Source of the DNA: Eubacteriales bacterium
GTDB taxonomy: Bacteria > Bacillota > Clostridia > Oscillospirales > Butyricicoccaceae
Length of the DNA stretch: 59,020 bases
NCBI GenBank assembly: GCA_030540435.1
Contig: JAUNWG010000008.1
Coordinates: 1-59,020 of the forward strand
Direction: 5' to 3'
A program made the position numbers and the translations under genes. Shown piece after piece: positions 47,303-55,712 of the stretch; position 1 is the stretch's first letter; each line of letters starts with the position of its first letter. The notes below the pieces were generated by a model. That model searched no databases, had not been told where the DNA came from, and saw only the letters and a list, made by a program, of their open reading frames with translations.

Positions 47303-48241
47303 ATGATTATAACGATAACGCTGAATCCGGCGATTGACCGTACTTTGATCGTTGATGAGCCAGTAGAGTTTGGCGCTGTTAACAGTGTCGTTCAAAGCTA
47401 CGTTGAAGTCGGTGGACGCGGCATCAATGTTTCGCGGGCAATTCGTTCTCTTGGCGGTGAATGCATTGCACTTGGCTTTACAGCCGGAAATAATGGCCGT
47501 CAACTGAAAAATGCGCTGACCGGACTCGGTATCACGCATGACTTTACCGATGTGACGGGCGAGACCCGTACGAATACCCAGGTCGTTCATCCAGATGGCA
47601 GCCATACGGATTTCAATGAGCCGGGCACCGCAGTAGAGGATGAAGATTATCTGCGTTTTCTGGAAAAGCTGAAGTTGTATCTGGATCCGAGCAATCTATT
47701 TGTTCTGTGTGGACGGATTCCACGCGGTATGAAGGAAAAGCAATACCTAAAAATCATTAAGATCATCAAAAAGGCTGGCTGTTCGCTGTTGATCGACTGT
47801 GACGGTGATACCATGCGCAGTGCGCTGCCGTATAAGCCGGATTTCATCAAGCCGAATACCATCGAGCTGGCAAAGCTGACTGGTCTGCCGCGTACACATG
47901 ATCCGGAGGAAGCATTTGTCCATGCGAAACCGCTGTTGGAGCAGGGCGCACAGACGATCTGTGCATCCCTTGGCTGGAATGGCGCAATCTTCCTGAATCA
48001 GGACGAAAAGCCGCTGTATATTATTGCGGAAGCAGGTCCGGCAGACAAGAGTGCGATTGCCTCCGGTGATGCGATGGTGGGTGCAATTGCACATGCATAC
48101 AATCAGGGGATGTCCTACGAGGAGATCGCCAAGTTTGCAGTTGCTATGGGTACTGCATCCGTTATGCTTCCGGGCTCTCAGATGGCGACCATGAAGGCTG
48201 CCTATGAGGTATATGAAACCATTAAGGTGTATACCATGTAA
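47303..48241 (+). CDS. PfkB-family sugar-phosphate kinase (1-phosphofructokinase-like)
   Basis: The 312-aa product starts ITITLNPAIDRTLIVDEP, which is typical of 1-phosphofructokinase/tagatose-6-phosphate kinases, and has GGRGINVSRAIRSLGG. The C-terminal catalytic motif is ASGDAMVGAIAHAYNQG, where GAGD is replaced by ASGD but the base Asp is kept. There is no PTS or regulator gene next to it, so the substrate (fructose 1-phosphate or tagatose 6-phosphate) cannot be decided. Its terminator overlaps the end of the opposite gene. Confidence 0.9.
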   Translation: MIITITLNPAIDRTLIVDEPVEFGAVNSVVQSYVEVGGRGINVSRAIRSLGGECIALGFTAGNNGRQLKNALTGLGITHDFTDVTGETRTNTQVVHPDGSHTDFNEPGTAVEDEDYLRFLEKLKLYLDPSNLFVLCGRIPRGMKEKQYLKIIKIIKKAGCSLLIDCDGDTMRSALPYKPDFIKPNTIELAKLTGLPRTHDPEEAFVHAKPLLEQGAQTICASLGWNGAIFLNQDEKPLYIIAEAGPADKSAIASGDAMVGAIAHAYNQGMSYEEIAKFAVAMGTASVMLPGSQMATMKAAYEVYETIKVYTM

Positions 48242-48259
48242 CAAATCCATAAAAATACA

Positions 48260-48310
48260 GAACAGCGAGACAAATGACGCACCGTCAAATGGCTTCGCTG
48301 TTCTTTTTTT
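48260..48310 (+). terminator. Terminator of the kinase gene, overlapping the opposite coding end
   Basis: GAACAGCGA (48260-48268) pairs with TCGCTGTTC (48295-48303) and seven T follow. The downstream arm and T run are also the last codons (Lys/Asn/Ser region) of the minus-strand gene ending at 48285. Confidence 0.8.
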
Positions 48311-49325
48311 GCCTGGACAGGGAGAACGCAACGGCAATGCCGCTGAGCGCAACAAACAGGTAAAAGCTCACGCCACGGTTGAGCAGCATTGCGTCGTGCA
48401 GTGCTGCCGCAGGGAAAATCGCCTGAAACAGAAGCAGGAATGCGCTCTCGCTTGCACCAACCGCGCCCGGCAGCGGAAGGGAGGATACCGCCACATGCAG
48501 CACAGCCTGTATGGAGGTAATCAGCCAGAAAGAACACAGCGGCAGGCCGAGCGACAGATATACCCAGTAGGGAATGCTGTAGAATGCGATGATTTGCAAG
48601 GTTGTAACAGCGAGGATCAAGCAAACTATAGGCACATTTTGGCGCAGGCAGGCGGCGCTTTGCTGATACAGCGCAAGCTGCTCGGCGAGACTGCGATCGA
48701 TCTCCGCAGCTCGTTTGATGTGCAGTGCATGCAGGATGCTATGTACGGCACGGCGCAGGAGATTACACAGCCGGCGGGACAAAATTGCAGCCAGCGTGAA
48801 CAGCAGAAGCAGTGCGTTGATACCGGCGCCGAGCGCGAAGACATACCGGAATTTTCCGATCTCCTGTGACAGAAAGGCATACTGCGATACAAAGCCCGCT
48901 GCAGCAAATGTAACCGTCACGGTCTGGAAGGAAGCGAATTGGATGAGCAGGGCGAGCGCGCCGTGGGACATTGGCACATGGTCGCGGTGCATTGTGTACA
49001 GCTGCATGGGCTGCCCGCCACTGGCGGACGGCGTAACAGAACTGAAGAAAAAGCCGGTCAAAGCATATTTGACCGCGTGCAGCAGGCTGCACTGGCTGCC
49101 GAACAGCCGCAGGCATCGGTGTAGGTTGATCGCCTCGCACAGCAGGAAAATACACATGCAGCCTGCGGCGAGCAGCAGATACCGTACCTTTACATCACGC
49201 AGGACGGCGGCAAGCTCGGACAGATTCTGACCGCGCAGCAAGACAAAAAACGTCAGGGCGATCAGCCCGACAAATAGTGCAGCGTTCAGGAGAATACGGG
49301 TAAGGGGACGATTACGTTTCATCAT
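48285..49325 (-). CDS. Lysylphosphatidylglycerol synthase TM-region family (YbhN/AglD2-like) membrane protein
   Basis: The 346-aa product has about eight hydrophobic segments and the family motif SSVTPSASGGQPMQLYTM near residue 95, plus SSLPLPGAVGASESAFLL near 300. Such proteins are flippases or lipid transporters, either alone or as the membrane part of MprF. No lysyl-transferase domain is present. It overlaps the upstream deacetylase gene by 14 bp and is the third gene of a three-gene operon. Confidence 0.88.
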   Translation of the reverse strand: MMKRNRPLTRILLNAALFVGLIALTFFVLLRGQNLSELAAVLRDVKVRYLLLAAGCMCIFLLCEAINLHRCLRLFGSQCSLLHAVKYALTGFFFSSVTPSASGGQPMQLYTMHRDHVPMSHGALALLIQFASFQTVTVTFAAAGFVSQYAFLSQEIGKFRYVFALGAGINALLLLFTLAAILSRRLCNLLRRAVHSILHALHIKRAAEIDRSLAEQLALYQQSAACLRQNVPIVCLILAVTTLQIIAFYSIPYWVYLSLGLPLCSFWLITSIQAVLHVAVSSLPLPGAVGASESAFLLLFQAIFPAAALHDAMLLNRGVSFYLFVALSGIAVAFSLSRQKKNSEAI

Positions 49326-49998
49326 GCATCACCGTTTCAAATCGATAGCCTTCAGAGATCCAGCGGGGAAGCGTGCGTCGCAGCGCCGCGATGGTGCGGG
49401 CAGGCGCGCCGTTTTCGCCCCGGCCGTCGTGCAGGCAGATGATATCGCCGCCAGTCGTGCGGCGCAGCAAGCGTTCTTCGATGGTTTTGACAGAAAGGTC
49501 ACCACGCCAATCCTGCGCCATCACATCCCACAGGACTGGTGTCATGCCATACCGGTGCAGCTGTGTGAGAGAGATAACATTCCAGTGTCCCCAAGGCGGA
49601 CGGAAATAACGCACCGGCACACCGAGCTTCTGCATGGTGGTAACAGCCTGTTCGAAATCTCTCCAGGCGGAAACTGGCGGCTGGAGCATACCATTTTTGT
49701 GGCACAGCGAGTGCAGGCAAATGGCATGCCCTTCGCGCTTCATGCGGGCGATGATAGCCGGATTGCGCTGTGCGGACTGCGCCACGACGAAGAAACTTGC
49801 CTTGATGTTGTATTCAGCCAGCAAATCGAGCAGTTCCGGCGTGTAGCGCGGATCAGGACCGTCATCAAAGGTCAGATACAGTGTGCGCCCGCCCATCGAG
49901 CGGTGCAGCCGCTGGCGCAGTTTGCAGATGTAAGTCGGCACGACGGAATAGCCCAGCGCTGCCGCGGACAGCGCACCGATGAGATACTTTTTGTTCAT
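49312..49998 (-). CDS. Polysaccharide deacetylase (NodB-fold), membrane anchored
   Basis: It removes N-acetyl groups from a glycan or glycolipid, acting outside the membrane. The 228-aa product has an N-terminal hydrophobic segment and all five NodB motifs: TFDDGPDPRY, HSLCHKN (H-x3-H), RPPWGHWN, DVMAQDW and ICLHDG. The metal ligands Asp-His-His are all present, so it should be active. It overlaps the glycosyltransferase gene by 4 bp (ATGA) and sits in the middle of the operon. Confidence 0.92.
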   Translation of the reverse strand: MNKKYLIGALSAAALGYSVVPTYICKLRQRLHRSMGGRTLYLTFDDGPDPRYTPELLDLLAEYNIKASFFVVAQSAQRNPAIIARMKREGHAICLHSLCHKNGMLQPPVSAWRDFEQAVTTMQKLGVPVRYFRPPWGHWNVISLTQLHRYGMTPVLWDVMAQDWRGDLSVKTIEERLLRRTTGGDIICLHDGRGENGAPARTIAALRRTLPRWISEGYRFETVMHDET

Positions 49999-51083
49999 GA
50001 GGCTTCACCACCGAAATAAGCTGCGGGGCATGTTGCTTCCAGCCCACGACAAATCTGTTCCATGTTTTGCTTCATGGCAGTGAGCTGTGCGTGGCTTTGC
50101 AGCAGGGAAAGGATATCATATGTCACATCATCAGAGTTTGACCACAAGACACGTCCGATGTGGTTGCGCTCGATGTATTCCGCATTGCCGATCTCCTGCA
50201 TGAGAAACGGATGGATCACATACAGCGGCGTTGCGCAGTGGATGGCTTCAAATGTCGTGATGCCGCCGGACTTTGTGATAAGCAGGTCGGCATTTCGCAT
50301 GTAATGTGCGACCTGTTCTGTGTAGCCAATAACGGTGATTGACGGATACTGTGCTTTCAGGCGCGTATAAAGCGCCTGATTTTTACCGGTTATGACGGTC
50401 AGATGGATGCCATGCATGCGGCTAAGTGCGGATAAAAAGGTGTCAGAGGACGGGATCAGCCCCAGCCCGCCGCCCATGATGAGCAGCTCTGTTTGCCCAG
50501 AGGCGGAAGCGTGCGATACCGGGTGCAGGAAGTCACGCCGCACCGGAATACCGCAGATATGAATGCGGTCGGCGCAGATACCCTTGCGGATGAGCTCGTC
50601 TTTTGTGTCGCGCGCACCGACAAAATAGGCATCTGTATGCGGCACGATCCATTCGTCCTGTGCGCCGATATCGGTGATATAGGTGTACAGCGGAATGTGT
50701 GCATCTCGCTGCTGTTTGTAGGCGGAAATGCACTGCGAACAGATGGGAAGCGTGGAAACCACGATATCCGCCTGATGATCGCACAGCAGGCGGTCTAGTT
50801 TACGCATGATTACCGCATTCATTGGCAGGATACTACAGCGGCCTGCAGCGCGGTTGAGGTAATTATAAACAGCGGAATAACGGTTGACCAGATGGGCGAA
50901 CGCACAGTAAATCAGTTCACTGCCGCGAGGGAACAGATAGTCGATGAGGTCTATGATATGTACTTCCGCCTGCGGATTGATAGCTGAAATTTCCTGACGG
51001 ATCGCTTCGGCAGCACAGCAATGCCCCATGCCAAACCGACCGGTTAAAATTAAAATGTGTTTCATGTATTTTCCAGACAGCAT
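49995..51083 (-). CDS. GT28-type glycosyltransferase (MGDG synthase/UgtP-like)
   Basis: The 362-aa product has ILILTGRFGMGHCCAAEAIRQ (family GxGHxxAA), STLPICSQC, TYITDIGAQDEWIVPHTDAY, GGGLGLIPSSD and LITKSGGITTFEAIHCATP, the donor-binding segment. These enzymes transfer glucose or galactose to diacylglycerol. The start is ATG at 51083, with GGGAGGG 12 bp upstream; ATG at 51065 is a plausible alternative because family members begin close to MKHILIL. It is the first gene of the operon with the deacetylase and flippase. Confidence 0.9.
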   Translation of the reverse strand: MLSGKYMKHILILTGRFGMGHCCAAEAIRQEISAINPQAEVHIIDLIDYLFPRGSELIYCAFAHLVNRYSAVYNYLNRAAGRCSILPMNAVIMRKLDRLLCDHQADIVVSTLPICSQCISAYKQQRDAHIPLYTYITDIGAQDEWIVPHTDAYFVGARDTKDELIRKGICADRIHICGIPVRRDFLHPVSHASASGQTELLIMGGGLGLIPSSDTFLSALSRMHGIHLTVITGKNQALYTRLKAQYPSITVIGYTEQVAHYMRNADLLITKSGGITTFEAIHCATPLYVIHPFLMQEIGNAEYIERNHIGRVLWSNSDDVTYDILSLLQSHAQLTAMKQNMEQICRGLEATCPAAYFGGEAS

Positions 51084-51123
51084 ACGCTGACTGTCCCTCC
51101 CTTCTTTCTTTTCCATAGTATAC

Positions 51124-51152
51124 AGTATAGTTCTTGCGGAAAAGCCAACCAA
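51124..51152 (-). promoter_or_regulatory. Promoter of the GT28-deacetylase-flippase operon
   Basis: On the minus strand TTGGTT (51152-51147) and TATACT (51129-51124) have 17-bp spacing, about 40 bp before the start. Confidence 0.55.
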
Positions 51153-51336
51153 TATCTTACGAAATTCTGTCGGAATCGTATCAGTTTGTTGTCATTGGGA
51201 TATTGTCTGCCGGCATGTGCATTGCGCGCATGGAAAGCTGGCGGCAATGGCTTGCTCCGCTTTTATATCAATGTACTAAGTTGTTAATACAATAATACAA
51301 CAATACAGATAGAAATGCAAGAGGGAATGACAAAAT

Positions 51337-51370
51337 AAAAGCAGCGAATGCATGATTCGCTGCTTTTTCG
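51337..51370 (-). terminator. Bidirectional terminator after the DUF6506 gene
   Basis: AAAGCAGCGAATGCATGATTCGCTGCTTT: an 11-bp stem with a small loop, T-rich on both flanks. Confidence 0.8.
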
Positions 51371-51387
51371 AGTGCACGTTTCGGTGG

Positions 51388-51657
51388 TTACTCCAGATTG
51401 ACGATATAGCTGACGATAACACCGTCGCCAACGGCATCGCGGACTGCCTGTGCGCCTTCCTTGCCGAAAGCGCCGCACAGCTCGATTTTTTTGACTGCAC
51501 CGGCATCTACCAGCTTTTTTGCCTGTACACATGCATCATCCAGATCCTTTACGCCGACCATCATGCTTTTGCACATAGGGGATTCCATGACTGCATTGTG
51601 GACACTGCTGTCATGGTCGGGGGACATAACGATAAATACGAATGGAAATTGCTTCAT
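51388..51657 (-). CDS. DUF6506 family protein
   Basis: The 89-aa product begins MKQFPFVFIVMSPDHDSS, has SMMVGVKDLDDACVQAKKLV and IELCGAFGKEGAQAVRDAVG. I recognise this as a small conserved clostridial family of unknown function (DUF6506). AGGAGGAATTTTCAT gives the ATG at 51657; an open frame upstream to 51849 overlaps nifJ's 3' end and is rejected. Confidence 0.75.
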   Translation of the reverse strand: MKQFPFVFIVMSPDHDSSVHNAVMESPMCKSMMVGVKDLDDACVQAKKLVDAGAVKKIELCGAFGKEGAQAVRDAVGDGVIVSYIVNLE

Positions 51658-51695
51658 ATGAAAATTCCTCCTCTCATTTATGCCCTTAGTATAAC

Positions 51696-51729
51696 ATAAA
51701 AACGTCCGGCGGTAAAACCGCCGGACGCT
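51696..51729 (-). terminator. nifJ terminator
   Basis: AGCGTCCGGCGG/CCGCCGGACG is a long GC stem with TTTTA in the loop region and TTTTTATG after it on the minus strand. Confidence 0.85.
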
Positions 51730-51754
51730 AATTTTATAGGATTCGGAACAGATA

Positions 51755-54700
51755 TTACTGCTCGCTGCCGTACATCTCCTGCAGCTTGAGCAGGTGCTGA
51801 TAGCGCTTTGCAGCCTGAACCTCGGACTCTGCGAACAGCTCCTTTGCACGCTCCGGGAAGGAACGGGTCAGAGCGGAGTAACGAGCCTCGCCCATCAGGA
51901 AGTTCTGGTAGCCTTCCTTCGGTGCCTTGGAGTCGAGGATGAACGGGTTCTTGCCCTCTGCCTTCAGGGACGGGTTGAAGCGGAACATGTTCCAGTAGCC
52001 GCACTCAACAGCCTTCTTCATCTCGGACTGGCAGTTCTTCATGCCGCCCTTGATGGAGTGCATCTCACACGGAGCGTAGCCGATGACCAGAGACGGTCCC
52101 GGATATGCTTCTGCTTCTGCAATTGCCTTCAGGGTCTGCTGCGGATTTGCACCCATAGCTACCTGAGCAACGTAGATGTAGCCATAAGACATTGCGATCT
52201 CAGCCAGGGACTTCTTCTGGATTGTCTTACCAGCAGCTGCGAACTGTGCAACAGCGCCGATGTTGGTAGCCTTGGAAGCCTGTCCGCCGGTGTTGGAGTA
52301 AACCTCGGTGTCGAATACCATGACATTTACATCCTCGCCGGATGCCAGAACATGATCCAGACCGCCGAAGCCGATGTCATATGCCCAGCCGTCGCCGCCG
52401 AAGATCCATACGGACTTCTTCGCCAGATACTCGCCGTTTGCAACGACATAAGCAGCATCCGGGCAACCAGCAGCTGCAACCTTTTCAAGCTCAGCCAGCA
52501 GCGCCTTAGCCGGAGCCTCGTTTTCAGCGCCGTTGTCCTTGGTGGAAATGAATGCATCAACAGCAGCCTTCAGCTCGTCAGATGCACGCTCGTCAGCAGC
52601 GATCTTCTGAACCTTTTCGATCAGGCTCTCACGGATCGCCTTCTGGCCGTGGTACATGCCCAGACCATGCTGTGCGTTATCCTCAAACAGGGAGTTTGCC
52701 CATGCCGGACCGTGGCCGTCCTTGTCAACCGTGTACGGGGAAGTAGCAGCCGGGCCGCCCCAGATAGAGGAACAACCAGTTGCATTGGAGATGTACATTC
52801 TATCGCCGCAAACCTGGGTGATCAGGCGGGCATAAGAGGTCTCAGCACAGCCTGCGCAGGAACCAGAGAACTCAAGCAGCGGCTGCTTGAACTGGGAGCC
52901 CTTGACGGACTTGATGTCTTCCATTTCCGGCTTGCGGGAAACCTTGTTAACAGTATAATCAAATACCTCAGCCTGTGCAGCTTCCTCATGCTGCGGAACC
53001 ATAGTCAGTGCGTTGGTCGGGCAAACGCCGATGCAGACGCCACAGCCCATGCAGTCCAGCGGGGAAACAGACATGGTGAAGGAGTAAACGCCCTTGCCAG
53101 CGCCAACCTTGATCGGAGCAGTCTTGATAGCAGCCGGAGCAGCCTTGACTTCATCCTCGGTCAGTGCGAACGGACGGATGGTAGCATGTGGGCAAACATA
53201 TGCACACTGGTTGCACTGTACACACTTCTCAGCATCCCAAGTCGGAACGGTGACAGCGGTGCCGCGCTTCTCGTATGCAGATGCGCCATGCTCGAAGGTG
53301 CCGTCAACATAATCGTTGAATGCAGATACCGGCAGGGAATCGCCGTCCATACGACCGATCGGGTCGAGCAGGTCGGTGACCATCTTGACGGTCTTCTCGC
53401 GGCCTTCCGGAGCAGCAGCCGGAGCAGCGTCTGCTGCGTCAGCCCAATCAGCCGGAATATCGATCTTGACATATGCAGAAGCGCCAAGCTCGATTGCCTT
53501 ATGGTTCATATCAACGACATCCTGACCCTTCTTCAGGTAGGAATGGGTAGCAGCGTCCTTCATCAGCTGGATTGCAGTCTCTTCCGGCATTACCTTTGCC
53601 AGGGAGAAGAATGCAGACTGGAGGATGGTATTGGTACGCTTGCCCATGCCGATCTCGATTGCCAGGTCGATTGCATTGATGGTGTACAGCTGTACATTGT
53701 TCTTTGCGATGTAGCGCTTTGCCTCAGCCGGCATGTACTCGTTCAGCTCTTCCGGAGTCCACTGGCAGTTGATGAGGAATACGCCGCCCGGCTTTACGTC
53801 GTTGACCATCTTGTAGCCCTTGACAACGTAGGACGGGTTGTGGCAGGCTACAAAGTCAGCCTTGTTGATGTAGTAAGGAGACTTGATCGGCTTCTCACCA
53901 AAACGCAGGTGGGATACGGTTACGCCGCCGGTCTTCTTGGAGTCGTACTGGAAGTACGCCTGTACGTAGTTATCGGTGTTGTCGCCGATGATCTTGATGG
54001 AGTTCTTGTTCGCGCCAACCGTGCCGTCGCCGCCGAGACCCCAGAACTTACACTCGATGGTGCCTTCCGCAGCGGTATTCGGGGACGGCTTCTCCTCGAG
54101 AGAGAGCATGGTAACGTCATCGGTGATGCCGATAACGAACTGGGACTTCGGTGTATCGCTTGCCAGATCCTCATAAACTGCGAATACAGAAGACGGAGGC
54201 GTGTCCTTAGAGCCCAGACCGTAGCGGCCGCCGGTAACAGTGATGCCGGTGATGCCGTGGGTAGCCAGAGCGGTGACAACGTCCTGATACAGCGGCTCGC
54301 CCAGAGAGCCAGGCTCCTTGGTGCGGTCGAGCACTGCGATCTTCTTTGCAGTGGACGGGATTGCTTCGATCAGCTTGTCTGCACGGAACGGACGGAACAG
54401 GCGAACCTTGACCAGGCCGACCTTCTCGCCCTTAGCGGTGAGGTAATCAATAACTTCTTCTGCTACGTCGCAGATGGAGCCCATAGCGATGATAACGCGC
54501 TCAGCGTCCGGTGCGCCATAGTAGTTGAACAGCTGATAATCGGTGCCCAGCTTCTCGTTTACCTTGCCCATGTACTTTTCTACGATAGCCGGAACAGCAT
54601 CATAGTACTTGTTGCATGCTTCACGGTGCTGGAAGAAAACGTCGCCGTTTTCGTGGGAGCCGCGCATTACCGGACGCTCTGGGTTCAGGGAACGCTTGCG

Positions 54701-55309
54701 GAATGCATCAACAGCATCCATGTCGGTCATGTCAGCCAGATCGTCGTAGTCCCAAACCTCGATCTTCTGGATCTCGTGGGAGGTGCGGAAGCCGTCGAAG
54801 AAGTTGATAAACGGAACGCGGCTTTCGATGGTTGCCAGATGTGCAACAGCAGACAGGTCCATGACCTCCTGCGGATTGGTTTCACACAGCATTGCGAAAC
54901 CGGTCTGACGACATGCCATGACGTCGGAATGGTCGCCAAAGATGTTCAGTGCATGGGATGCCACGGTACGAGCGGAAACATGGAATACGCACGGCAGAAG
55001 CTCGCCTGCGATCTTGTACATGTTCGGGATCATCAGGAGCAGGCCCTGAGAAGCGGTATAGGTGGTGGTGAGTGCACCAGCTGCCAGGGAGCCGTGTACA
55101 GTACCGGATGCGCCAGCCTCAGATTCCATTTCAACAACCTTAACAGTTGTGCCAAAAATGTTCTTTCTGCCGGCAGCTGCCCACTGGTCAACATTGTCGG
55201 CCATCGGGCTGGACGGAGTGATCGGGTAGATACCAGCTACTTCGGTAAACGCATAAGATACGTGTGCCGCAGCAGTGTTGCCGTCCATGGATTTCATTTT
55301 TCTTGCCAT
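51755..55309 (-). CDS. nifJ: Pyruvate:ferredoxin (flavodoxin) oxidoreductase
   Basis: PFOR decarboxylates pyruvate to acetyl-CoA and CO2, reducing ferredoxin; it is the anaerobic link from glycolysis to acetyl-CoA and H2. The single-chain 1184-aa product has an N-terminal pyrimidine-binding domain (GIYPITPSSPMADN), domain II with DRTKEPGS, two ferredoxin-like 4Fe-4S motifs (CVQCNQCAYVCPHA near 685, CMGCGVCIGVCPTNA near 745), the third cluster CAGCAETSY near 810 and the TPP segment GDGWAYDIGFGGLDH. Length is normal. TAGGAGGAACG precedes the ATG, after a 150-nt leader. Confidence 0.98.
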   Translation of the reverse strand: MARKMKSMDGNTAAAHVSYAFTEVAGIYPITPSSPMADNVDQWAAAGRKNIFGTTVKVVEMESEAGASGTVHGSLAAGALTTTYTASQGLLLMIPNMYKIAGELLPCVFHVSARTVASHALNIFGDHSDVMACRQTGFAMLCETNPQEVMDLSAVAHLATIESRVPFINFFDGFRTSHEIQKIEVWDYDDLADMTDMDAVDAFRKRSLNPERPVMRGSHENGDVFFQHREACNKYYDAVPAIVEKYMGKVNEKLGTDYQLFNYYGAPDAERVIIAMGSICDVAEEVIDYLTAKGEKVGLVKVRLFRPFRADKLIEAIPSTAKKIAVLDRTKEPGSLGEPLYQDVVTALATHGITGITVTGGRYGLGSKDTPPSSVFAVYEDLASDTPKSQFVIGITDDVTMLSLEEKPSPNTAAEGTIECKFWGLGGDGTVGANKNSIKIIGDNTDNYVQAYFQYDSKKTGGVTVSHLRFGEKPIKSPYYINKADFVACHNPSYVVKGYKMVNDVKPGGVFLINCQWTPEELNEYMPAEAKRYIAKNNVQLYTINAIDLAIEIGMGKRTNTILQSAFFSLAKVMPEETAIQLMKDAATHSYLKKGQDVVDMNHKAIELGASAYVKIDIPADWADAADAAPAAAPEGREKTVKMVTDLLDPIGRMDGDSLPVSAFNDYVDGTFEHGASAYEKRGTAVTVPTWDAEKCVQCNQCAYVCPHATIRPFALTEDEVKAAPAAIKTAPIKVGAGKGVYSFTMSVSPLDCMGCGVCIGVCPTNALTMVPQHEEAAQAEVFDYTVNKVSRKPEMEDIKSVKGSQFKQPLLEFSGSCAGCAETSYARLITQVCGDRMYISNATGCSSIWGGPAATSPYTVDKDGHGPAWANSLFEDNAQHGLGMYHGQKAIRESLIEKVQKIAADERASDELKAAVDAFISTKDNGAENEAPAKALLAELEKVAAAGCPDAAYVVANGEYLAKKSVWIFGGDGWAYDIGFGGLDHVLASGEDVNVMVFDTEVYSNTGGQASKATNIGAVAQFAAAGKTIQKKSLAEIAMSYGYIYVAQVAMGANPQQTLKAIAEAEAYPGPSLVIGYAPCEMHSIKGGMKNCQSEMKKAVECGYWNMFRFNPSLKAEGKNPFILDSKAPKEGYQNFLMGEARYSALTRSFPERAKELFAESEVQAAKRYQHLLKLQEMYGSEQ

Positions 55310-55712
55310 GATGATATCGTTCCTCCTATATAGTTTTTCGTTAAAGCTGTTCGACAGTTTGCCAAAATCCTGTCAAACAGCGGACTCGCTTCGGGGACGA
55401 TCAGGAGTGGGCTGACCGCGGCGAAACAGAACGAAGGGGAAGGAAACTGCCTCTGGCAGCCCCTTAACCTTATTCATTTTATCAAAAAAAAATTGCAATG
55501 TAAACATAAAACCGAAATTATTTACGCAAATAACACAAAAAAATCGGGAAAAAACCAGATAGAATTATCAATTGTACCCTTTTGATGAAATCTTTGATAT
55601 TTTTTTATCAATTTATGGGAACATAGACTGGGAATTGCGAATCAAACCAATTTGTGGTAAAATGAGAACAACAAACCGGAAGAAACGCCAGAACAAAAGG
55701 GGATAGAAAGAA
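55310..55712 (-). promoter_or_regulatory. Divergent region between nifJ and the YifB gene
   Basis: No gene is seen in these 403 bp. For nifJ a minus-strand promoter TTTACA (55504-55499), TAAAAT (55481-55476), spacer 17, gives a leader of about 160 nt. The leader has a hairpin (55347-55357 with 55370-55380, 11 bp with a G-U). For the other strand, TTGCGA (55635-55640) and TAAAAT (55658-55663), spacer 17. In between is AT-rich sequence. No Rex- or Fnr-like site is clear. Confidence 0.65.
55347..55380 (-). promoter_or_regulatory. Hairpin in the nifJ leader
   Basis: CTGTTTGACAG pairs with CTGTCGAACAG (11 bp with one G-U) with a 12-nt loop, 35 nt before the nifJ ribosome site. It could protect the transcript or be a regulatory site. 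Confidence 0.45.

Larger units (their letters stand above)
51084..51387 (-). other. Intergenic region of 304 bp between GT28 and DUF6506 genes
   Basis: It contains the GT28 operon promoter at 51124-51152 and the DUF6506 terminator at 51337-51370. The remaining 180 bp shows nothing recognisable. Confidence 0.6.

Noticed and set aside
51794..55333. 1179-codon plus-strand open frame
   Set aside because: Antisense shadow of nifJ; the nifJ frame has all PFOR motifs and a ribosome site.
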